Shown: positions 58,063 through 64,000 of the stretch, piece after piece | How positions within the stretch are numbered: position 1 is the first letter of the stretch | Layout: each line of letters starts with the position of its first letter | Assembly (NCBI GenBank): GCA_964594125.1 | Contig: CAZQLL010000002.1 | Span: 124,001 to 188,000, forward strand | Length of the DNA: 64,000 nucleotides | Direction of reading: 5' to 3' | From: CAVRZJ01 sp964594125 | GTDB lineage: Bacteria; Acidobacteriota; Thermoanaerobaculia; Thermoanaerobaculales; Thermoanaerobaculaceae | Made by a program: the position numbers and the translations under genes | The notes under the pieces: generated by a model | Told to the model about the DNA's origin: nothing | The model's database searches: none | What the model saw: only the letters and a program-made list of their open reading frames with translations

Positions 58063-59808
58063 ATGTCCGAGGCGAGCGAGCGGATCGCGGAGCTGCGACG
58101 GGAGCTGGAGAGCCACCCGGCGTCGCGGCAGTTCTACCAGCTCGGCGAGCTGCTGCGCCGCGACGGGCGCGCCGCCGAGGCCGTGGCGGTGCTGCGCGCG
58201 GGGCTGAACCATCACCCGCGTTACGTCGCCGCGTGGGTCGCACTGGGACGCGCCTGCCTGGACCGCTCGCTGCCGCGCGACGCAGCGGCGGCGCTGCACG
58301 AGGCGCTCGAGCTCGATGCCCACAACCCGGTCGCCTGGCGGCTGCTCGGCGAGGCCCGGCTGGCAACCGGCGACCGCTTCGGCGCGCTCGACGCGATGCA
58401 GCACGCGCTCCAGCTCGCGCCCGGCGACGAGGTGCTGCGCGCCGCGGTCGACGCGCTTGCCAGCGAGACGTGGCCGCCCGAGAGGCCTGCCCCAACGCCG
58501 GAAACAGCAGAGGCGCCGGCTCCCGTGGCCCGCGCCGCGGCGCCGTTCGCGGACGAGGCCGCGCCACCGTTCGCGGAGCAGGCCGCGCCACCGTTCGCGG
58601 CGGAGGCCGCGGCGCCGATCATGCCGCCGCCCGCTCCCGCTCCCGCGTGCCCTCCTGCGCCCGCCCCTGTCCCTGCACCCGTTTCCGCGGCCGGGCCGGC
58701 CCCGCCGCTCGCCGAGCCGTTCGCCGACATGCTGACGGCGCCGCTGCTCGCGGCGCCGCCGCCGCCGGCCGCCGGCGGCGCGCTGGAGGACCCGTTCTTG
58801 GCCGCGGCTCCGGCCGCGCCGCCGGCGTTTGCCGACGTGTTCGCGATGCCGGCCGAGCCCGCCGGGATGGCGGAGGGGCCGTTCGAGATGCCGTCGCTGC
58901 CGTCGCCGTTCCCTGGCGAGACGGCGGCACCGCTGGCGCCGGCGCAACCGCTCGCGCCGGAGCCCGGCCCCGAGTCGGCCCCCGAGCCCGCACCGCGCGC
59001 GCCGCGCTGGCTCGACGTCATCGAAGAGCAGGCGCCCGCAGCCGACGCCGTCGCCGAGGCGGCCGTCGAGCCGTCCGCGGCGGCGCCCGCGGCCGTGGTC
59101 GAAGCGCCCGCGCCGGAGGCGGAGGGGCCGACCGCCGAGCCCGCCGCCGCGCCGCAGCCGGCCGCCGCAGCGCCGCTCGTTGAGCCGCCGGCGGCGGTGG
59201 ACGTGTTCGCGGCCGCGGCGGCACCGGAGGCGGCCGGCGAGCTCGTGATCCGGCCGTCCGCCGACTTCTCGTCGACCTCGGCGTTCGCCGCCTCGCCGCT
59301 CGACACGGCGGCCGCGGAGGTCGGCGCTGCGATCGCGGCGGAGCCGGCCCAGGTCGCCGCTGCCGCCGAGCCGGCTGTTGAGCCGGCTGCCGCGGCTGCA
59401 CCGGCGTGGCCGGAGGTTGCGCCGCCGGCGCCCGCCAGCGGCGAGGGCGCTCCCGACGCCGCGTTCGCAGCAGCCGAGACGACCCCCGCGGGCGCCGCGG
59501 CGGCGGCCGCGCCGGCCGGCGCGCCGGAAGCGCCGCCGGTCTCCTACCCGGTGTCGCGGCCGACGCTGACGCTGGCGCGCCTGCACCTGGAGCAGCAGGA
59601 CTTCCCGGCGGCGATCGCGATCCTCGAGCGGGTCGTCATCGCCGATCCCGACAACCAGGAGGCGCGCGACCTGCTCGACCTGGTTCACGACATGATGGCC
59701 CCGCTGCCTGGCGAGCTGCCCAGCCTGTCGCCGCGCGAGCGCAAGATCGCGGCGCTGCAGGGGTGGCTGGCCTCGCTGACGCTTGGCCAGGAACGGATCT
59801 CCCGATGA
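58063..59808 (+). CDS. TPR protein with long Ala/Pro-rich linker
   Basis: This 581-residue protein has TPR-like helical pairs at the N-terminus (~1-135: FYQLGELLRRDGRAAEAVAV, AWVALGRACLDRSLPRDAAA, AWRLLGEARLATGDRFGALD). A disordered Ala/Pro/Glu-rich linker (~140-490) and one more TPR at the C-terminus (LARLHLEQQDFPAAIAILER) follow. No signal peptide or membrane helix, so it is cytoplasmic. ATG 58063 lies directly after TATAAT. Its stop overlaps the roadblock gene's ATG (ATGA), so the two proteins are made together and probably interact. TPR/roadblock pairs often act with small GTPases; no GTPase is in the window. Confidence 0.82.
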   Translation: MSEASERIAELRRELESHPASRQFYQLGELLRRDGRAAEAVAVLRAGLNHHPRYVAAWVALGRACLDRSLPRDAAAALHEALELDAHNPVAWRLLGEARLATGDRFGALDAMQHALQLAPGDEVLRAAVDALASETWPPERPAPTPETAEAPAPVARAAAPFADEAAPPFAEQAAPPFAAEAAAPIMPPPAPAPACPPAPAPVPAPVSAAGPAPPLAEPFADMLTAPLLAAPPPPAAGGALEDPFLAAAPAAPPAFADVFAMPAEPAGMAEGPFEMPSLPSPFPGETAAPLAPAQPLAPEPGPESAPEPAPRAPRWLDVIEEQAPAADAVAEAAVEPSAAAPAAVVEAPAPEAEGPTAEPAAAPQPAAAAPLVEPPAAVDVFAAAAAPEAAGELVIRPSADFSSTSAFAASPLDTAAAEVGAAIAAEPAQVAAAAEPAVEPAAAAAPAWPEVAPPAPASGEGAPDAAFAAAETTPAGAAAAAAPAGAPEAPPVSYPVSRPTLTLARLHLEQQDFPAAIAILERVVIADPDNQEARDLLDLVHDMMAPLPGELPSLSPRERKIAALQGWLASLTLGQERISR

Positions 59809-60158
59809 CCTTCGCCCAGGCGCTGGAAGGCGTGCGCGCGTGCCGCGGCGTGATCGCCACGGCGATCGCGGACCGCGACGGTATTCCGGTGGAGAGCTTC
59901 GGCGGCGACCGCGCCCAGGTGGAGGAGGTGGTGGCCGAGTTCTCCGGCTTCATGCGCGAGGTGGCCTCGGCCAACCGCGAGCTGCAGCTCGGCACGCTGG
60001 AGCAGGTGACGGTGACCGGCACCGAGCGCACCGTCGTGCTTTCCACGATCACCGACGAGTACTTCCTGATGACCGTCGTCGAGCGCGGGGGCAACCCCGG
60101 CAAGGCGCGCTTCGCCAGCCGTCTGGCCGCGTTCCGCCTCCGCCGCGAGTTCCTGTAG
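59805..60158 (+). CDS. Roadblock/LC7-like protein
   Basis: This 117-residue protein matches the roadblock/MglB-like fold: helix FAQALEGVRACRGVIATAI, strand DGIPVESFG, helix VEEVVAEFSGFMREVASA, then strands EQVTVTGTERTVVLSTI and EYFLMTVVE. In other bacteria these proteins regulate Ras-like GTPases such as MglA. Its ATG overlaps the TPR gene's stop; accB begins 16 bases downstream. The assignment is by fold pattern, not by a profile search. Confidence 0.72.
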   Translation: MTFAQALEGVRACRGVIATAIADRDGIPVESFGGDRAQVEEVVAEFSGFMREVASANRELQLGTLEQVTVTGTERTVVLSTITDEYFLMTVVERGGNPGKARFASRLAAFRLRREFL

Positions 60159-60174
60159 ACCACGAGGGAGACAG

Positions 60175-60681
<507 letters not shown>

Positions 60682-60687
60682 GGCGCA

Positions 60688-62025
60688 ATGATCTCCAAGG
60701 TCCTGATCGCCAACCGGGGCGAGATCGCACTGCGCATCATCGCTGCGTGCCGGGAGTCGGGGCTCGCGACGGTCGCCGTGTACTCGGAGGCCGACCGCGA
60801 TTCGCTGCACGTGCGCATGGCCGACGAGGCCGTGTGCATTGGACCGGCGTTCGCCAACGCGTCCTACCTCAACATCACCTCGGTGATCTCGGCGGCCGAG
60901 ATCACCGGCGCCGACGCGGTCCACCCCGGCTACGGCTTCCTCGCCGAGAACGCCCACTTCGCGGAGGTGGTGCAGGAGTGCGGGCTGGTGTGGATCGGTC
61001 CGCCCCCGGAGGCGATCCGTCTGATGGGGGACAAGGCGACTGCGCGTCGCACCGTGTCGGCGCGCGGCGTGCCGATCCTGCCGGGATCGGCGGAGCCGCT
61101 GACCTCGCGCGAGGCGGCGGTGAAGCTGGCCGAGGAGATCGGCTTCCCGGTGATTCTCAAGGCGTCCGCCGGCGGCGGCGGCAAGGGGATGCGGGTCGCG
61201 CGCGACGCGCGCGAGCTGCGCCACGCGTTCGACACCGCGCGCCACGAGGCCGAGCGGGCCTTCGGCGTCGCCGACGTGTACCTCGAGAAGTACCTCACCG
61301 CGCCGCGCCACATCGAGGTGCAGGTGCTAGCCGACGGCAACGGGAAGGCGCTCGCGATGGGCGAGCGAGAGTGCTCGATCCAGCGCCGCCACCAGAAGCT
61401 GATCGAGGAGGCGCCGTCGCCGGCGGTGACGCCGGAGCTGCGCGAGCGGCTGTGCGCGGCGGCGGTGGCCGCCGCCGAGTCGGTGGGGTACCAGAGCGCC
61501 GGCACGGTGGAGTTCCTCTACAACGACGGCGAGTTCTTCTTCATGGAGATGAACACGCGCATCCAGGTCGAGCACCCGGTGACGGAGCAGGTGACCGGCG
61601 TCGACCTCGTGCGCGAGCAGCTCCGCGTCGCCGGCGGCCAGCCGCTGTCGATGAAGCGCACGCCGCGCATCACCGGCAGCGCGATCGAGTTCCGCGTCAA
61701 CGCCGAGGACCCGGAGACGTTTGCGCCGTCCCCCGGCACGATCACGCGTCTGGCGCTGCCGGGCGGGCCGGGGGTGCGCGTCGACACCCACATCTATCAG
61801 GGGTACCGCATCCCGCCCTATTACGACTCGCTGATCGCCAAGCTGGTGATCACCGGCCGCGACCGCATGGAGGCGATCGTCCGCGCCCGCCGCGCCATCT
61901 CGATGTTCCTCATCGAGGGGGTGAAGACATCGCTCCCGCTGCACCAGAGGATCATCGCGGAGAAGGACTTCGTCGAGGGGCGCCTGTCCACCAGGTTCAT
62001 GGAGCGCTTCGCCCGCCCCGAGTAG
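60688..62025 (+). CDS. accC: Biotin carboxylase subunit of acetyl-CoA carboxylase
   Basis: This 445-residue protein is of standard length. It shows the ATP-grasp glycine loop (KASAGGGGKGMRVA), ECSIQRRHQKLIEEAPSP and the catalytic stretch FMEMNTRIQVEHPVTEQVTG. It carboxylates biotin on AccB using ATP and bicarbonate. ATG 60688 follows accB by 6 bases. The accA and accD subunits are not in the window. Nothing is unusual in the protein. Confidence 0.97.
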   Translation: MISKVLIANRGEIALRIIAACRESGLATVAVYSEADRDSLHVRMADEAVCIGPAFANASYLNITSVISAAEITGADAVHPGYGFLAENAHFAEVVQECGLVWIGPPPEAIRLMGDKATARRTVSARGVPILPGSAEPLTSREAAVKLAEEIGFPVILKASAGGGGKGMRVARDARELRHAFDTARHEAERAFGVADVYLEKYLTAPRHIEVQVLADGNGKALAMGERECSIQRRHQKLIEEAPSPAVTPELRERLCAAAVAAAESVGYQSAGTVEFLYNDGEFFFMEMNTRIQVEHPVTEQVTGVDLVREQLRVAGGQPLSMKRTPRITGSAIEFRVNAEDPETFAPSPGTITRLALPGGPGVRVDTHIYQGYRIPPYYDSLIAKLVITGRDRMEAIVRARRAISMFLIEGVKTSLPLHQRIIAEKDFVEGRLSTRFMERFARPE

Positions 62026-62265
62026 CGGCGGCATCGCCGGCTGCCTCGGGCCTGCGTGACCGCGCCGGCGCACGCTCGCGCGCGCGCCTGCCACGCGTCC
62101 GTATTGCCAGCTCCGATGTGGGGCCGGCGCTCCGTGCCGGGTCTGCCGTGTCCACCGGCCCTCGCAGCGCGCGCCCGAACGCGCGCGCCTCCCGCCCGTG
62201 CTCGCAGCAGCGCAGCGCCCTGCTCACACCGCCACGCTCCCTGCCTCATCGCCCTGCGTCGCCTG
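62026..62265. other. Intergenic region between accC and aroK with hairpins
   Basis: Contains GGGGCCGGCGCTCCGTGCCG near 62113 and a GCGCGCGC hairpin around 62167-62188, both related to the elements at 57861-57926. No gene is apparent. Confidence 0.5.
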
Positions 62266-62271
62266 TACACT
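62266..62271 (+). promoter_or_regulatory. -10-like TACACT before aroK
   Basis: TACACT ends 9 bases before ATG 62281 and no ribosome-binding site is visible, as at fmt. No clear -35. Confidence 0.4.
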
Positions 62272-62280
62272 TGGGCGCGC

Positions 62281-62784
62281 ATGCGGGTGTTTCTCGTAGG
62301 TTTCATGGGGTCCGGCAAGACGACCACGGGACGGGCGCTGGCGCGCCGCCTGGGGACGCTGTTCTGGGACCTCGACGCGCGAGTCGAGGCGCGGCTGGGG
62401 ATGCGAGTGGCCGAGGTGTTCGCTCGCCACGGCGAGGCGGTGTTCCGCGCCGAGGAGGCGCGCCAGGTTGCGCTGTGCGGCAGGCTGCGCTCGGTGGTGG
62501 TGGCGACCGGGGGCGGCACGTTCTGCTTCGCGGCCAACCGCGAGGCGATCCGGCGTCTGGGGATCTCGGTGTTCCTCGACGTGGCGTGGGGTGAGGTGCT
62601 GCGCCGCCTCCCGGGGAAGCGCGGCGAACGCCCGCTGTTCGCCGCCCCCGAGCAGGCGCACTCGCTGTACATGGCGCGCCTGGCCTCGTACCGCCTGGCG
62701 GATCTCACGGTGCGGCCTGCGGCGGACGAGGACGCCGAGGCGCTCGCGGCGCGCATCGCGCTGCTGCTGGAGTCCAGGCCGTGA
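62281..62784 (+). CDS. aroK: Shikimate kinase
   Basis: This 167-residue protein is of typical length. It has Walker A GFMGSGKTT (residues 7-15), LFWDLDARVEARLGM with the shikimate-binding Asp pair, VFRAEEARQV with Arg, VVATGGGTFC and the lid arginine region GKRGERPLF. It phosphorylates shikimate at the 3-hydroxyl in aromatic amino-acid synthesis. ATG 62281 follows TACACT by 9 bases. It is probably the sole gene of its transcript; 250 bases of repeat-bearing DNA follow. Confidence 0.95.
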   Translation: MRVFLVGFMGSGKTTTGRALARRLGTLFWDLDARVEARLGMRVAEVFARHGEAVFRAEEARQVALCGRLRSVVVATGGGTFCFAANREAIRRLGISVFLDVAWGEVLRRLPGKRGERPLFAAPEQAHSLYMARLASYRLADLTVRPAADEDAEALAARIALLLESRP

Positions 62785-63036
62785 ACGCCCCGCTCCCGCG
62801 CGCGGGTGGAGGAGAGCCCTCGCCGTCGGCGCCCCGACGCCGCAGCGGATACGCATGCGTGCGCAGCCGCACCCGCGGACGAGAAGCGTCCATGGGAGCG
62901 CCGGCGCTCCCGCCGGCCGGGACGCCGCGCGGAACAACCTCCGCGCGGGCGAGGGGCGCCCGCCTCCCGTTTCGGTGGACGGACCTTCAGGGCCCTCGGC
63001 GCCTTCGCACGCCGCGGGCGCGCGCTACACTTGGCG
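62785..63036. other. Intergenic region after aroK
   Basis: Contains the GC palindrome GGGAGCGCCGGCGCTCCC near 62895-62912, which may terminate aroK, and a TACACT hexamer at 63026-63031. No gene of its own. Confidence 0.45.
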
Positions 63037-63087
63037 ATGGAAGCCGGACAGGCGGTCCGACGTTTTGTGATGCGGGCGGGCGCATGA
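63037..63087 (+). CDS. Possible 16-residue leader peptide before the phosphoesterase
   Basis: ATG 63037 lies 5 bases after TACACT and opens a 16-codon frame (MEAGQAVRRFVMRAGA) whose TGA overlaps the phosphoesterase ATG at 63084. Given the leaderless pattern in the window, ribosomes could start here and re-initiate at the next gene. Without comparison this is only a possibility. Confidence 0.3.
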   Translation: MEAGQAVRRFVMRAGA

Positions 63088-63842
63088 GATACCTGGTCAT
63101 CTCCGACGTACACGGCAACCTCGAGGCGCTGCGCGCGGTGTTCGCGCACGCCGCGCGCAAGCGGCGCGATGCCGTGCTGTTCCTCGGCGACGCGGTCGGC
63201 TACGGCGCGTCGCCCAACCAGGTGTGCGAGCGGCTGCGCGCGCTCGGAAGCTCGATGCTGGCGGTGCGCGGCAACCACGACCGCGTCGTGCTCGACGTGC
63301 GCCAGGGCGCCGTGTTCTTCAACTCCCACGCCCGCCAGGCGGCGGCGTGGAGCGCCGAGGTGCTGACGCCGGCCAACCGCAGGTTCCTGGAGGGGATCCC
63401 GGTCGGCCCGCGGGCGGTCGAGCCCGGCCTGTCGATCTGCCACGGGTCGCCGGCCGACGAGGACGACTACCTGTTCACGGACGCCGAGGCGCGCGCGGCG
63501 TTCGCCGCGACCGGCGAACGGGTGATGTTCTTCGGCCACTCGCATCTTCCGAGCCTGTTCGAGCTGGGCGGCGGGACGGAGTCGCCGCGGCTTTCCGGGG
63601 TGGTGCTGCGCGGAAGCCGGGTGGCGATCGACCTCGATCCGGGCCGCCGCTATCTGGTCAACCCGGGATCGGTGGGCCAGCCGCGCGACCGTGACGCGCG
63701 CGCCGCATACGGGATCTACGACTCGACGCTGCGCCGGTTCACGCTTTACCGGGTCAGCTACGACATCGCCAGCGCCCAGCGCCGCATCCTCGGCGCCGGC
63801 CTGCCGGCGGTGCTCGCCGAGCGCCTGTTTCACGGCGCCTGA
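63084..63842 (+). CDS. Metallophosphoesterase, YfcE/DUF2436-like calcineurin fold
   Basis: This 252-residue protein has the full metal-ligand set: ISDVHGNLEA (Asp8, His10), FLGDAVGYG, VRGNHDRVV, SICHGSP and FFGHSHLPS. That gives a two-metal phosphodiesterase or phosphatase of the calcineurin-like group. The substrate is unknown; family members act on nucleotides or cyclic nucleotides. ATG 63084 overlaps the TGA of a possible leader peptide. The upstream ribosome-binding site is weak (GGGCGGG), consistent with coupling. A secreted-protein gene follows 19 bases later. Confidence 0.9.
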   Translation: MRYLVISDVHGNLEALRAVFAHAARKRRDAVLFLGDAVGYGASPNQVCERLRALGSSMLAVRGNHDRVVLDVRQGAVFFNSHARQAAAWSAEVLTPANRRFLEGIPVGPRAVEPGLSICHGSPADEDDYLFTDAEARAAFAATGERVMFFGHSHLPSLFELGGGTESPRLSGVVLRGSRVAIDLDPGRRYLVNPGSVGQPRDRDARAAYGIYDSTLRRFTLYRVSYDIASAQRRILGAGLPAVLAERLFHGA

Positions 63843-63861
63843 GAGACGGGAGGGCGAAGGC

Positions 63862-64000
63862 ATGCACGCTTGCAAGGCTCCCCGTGCTGCAGCGCGGGCC
63901 GCGGGCGTCGGCGGCGCGCGCGGGGTGCCGGCGCTCGCCGCCGCGCTCCTCGTCCTCGCCGCCGCCGGCGCCGCCACGCAACCGATGCCCGCCGCCCGCG
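63862..64000 (+). CDS. Exported protein, truncated by the window edge
   Basis: Only the first 46 codons are present. They encode a basic start followed by a hydrophobic stretch (VPALAAALLVLAAAGAA) that looks like a signal peptide. GGGAGGGCGAAGG precedes ATG 63862, and it lies 19 bases after the phosphoesterase, so the genes are probably co-transcribed. No domain can be seen. Confidence 0.6.
   Translation, partial: MHACKAPRAAARAAGVGGARGVPALAAALLVLAAAGAATQPMPAAR

Overview
The window is about 64 kb of very GC-rich bacterial DNA, densely coding with strong G/C at third codon positions. I see no rRNA, tRNA, CRISPR array or intact insertion sequence. The gene content best fits an Acidobacteriota-type organism (inference, moderate confidence). 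It has Oar-like TonB-dependent receptors with an N-terminal carboxypeptidase-regulatory-like domain, a Ser/Thr kinase fused to a beta-propeller, a pilMNOPQ cluster, a zinc-ribbon (C+) ribosomal protein L28, lipoproteins with FG-GAP repeats, and very long IPT/TIG-repeat proteins. LolA, secretin and outer-membrane barrels show a diderm envelope.

Layout. 1-4522: the end of an anaerobic respiratory operon: molybdopterin oxidoreductase C-terminus, 4-cluster ferredoxin subunit, NrfD/PsrC membrane anchor, TorD-like chaperone, outer-membrane barrel. 4641-12407: a propeller-fused kinase, an unknown two-gene unit headed by a nucleotidyltransferase-like protein, an MFS exporter (minus strand), fmt, rsmB and an HU-like protein. 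12563-21350: a ThrRS-like/uridine-kinase fusion (minus strand) and two adjacent 1000-residue Oar-like receptors separated by a terminator and a tandem hairpin repeat. 21689-25612: serine acetyltransferase, an FG-GAP lipoprotein, a VapBC-type toxin-antitoxin pair with a clear promoter/operator, and lolA. 25772-33103: tgt-yajC-secD-secF, a bifunctional (p)ppGpp enzyme, and rpmB. 33282-55463: pilM-N-O-P-Q, a small lipoprotein, and one giant lipoprotein gene of 16.2 kb (about 5,406 aa), apparently one operon. 55928-57794: two paralogous coiled-coil genes with duplicated promoters, terminators and flanking repeats, then a small unknown gene. 58063-64000: TPR protein, roadblock-like protein, accB, accC, aroK, a metallophosphoesterase, and a truncated secreted protein.

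The most interesting stretch is the type IV pilus assembly operon running straight into a giant surface lipoprotein. That protein begins with IPT/TIG domains arranged as a three-domain (A-B-C) higher-order repeat. The repeat is interrupted by about 1.2 kb of clearly different codon usage carrying cysteine-containing repeats. The array is followed by a long bacterial-Ig/Calx-beta-like stalk with an internal segmental duplication. I infer a pilus-linked adhesin or surface fibre; nothing in the sequence proves a function.

Other recurring themes: a -10-like hexamer (TANNNT) sits 5-9 bases before many start codons, suggesting leaderless transcripts; several dispersed hairpin repeats occupy intergenic space; and a TPR/roadblock pair is translationally coupled just ahead of accBC.
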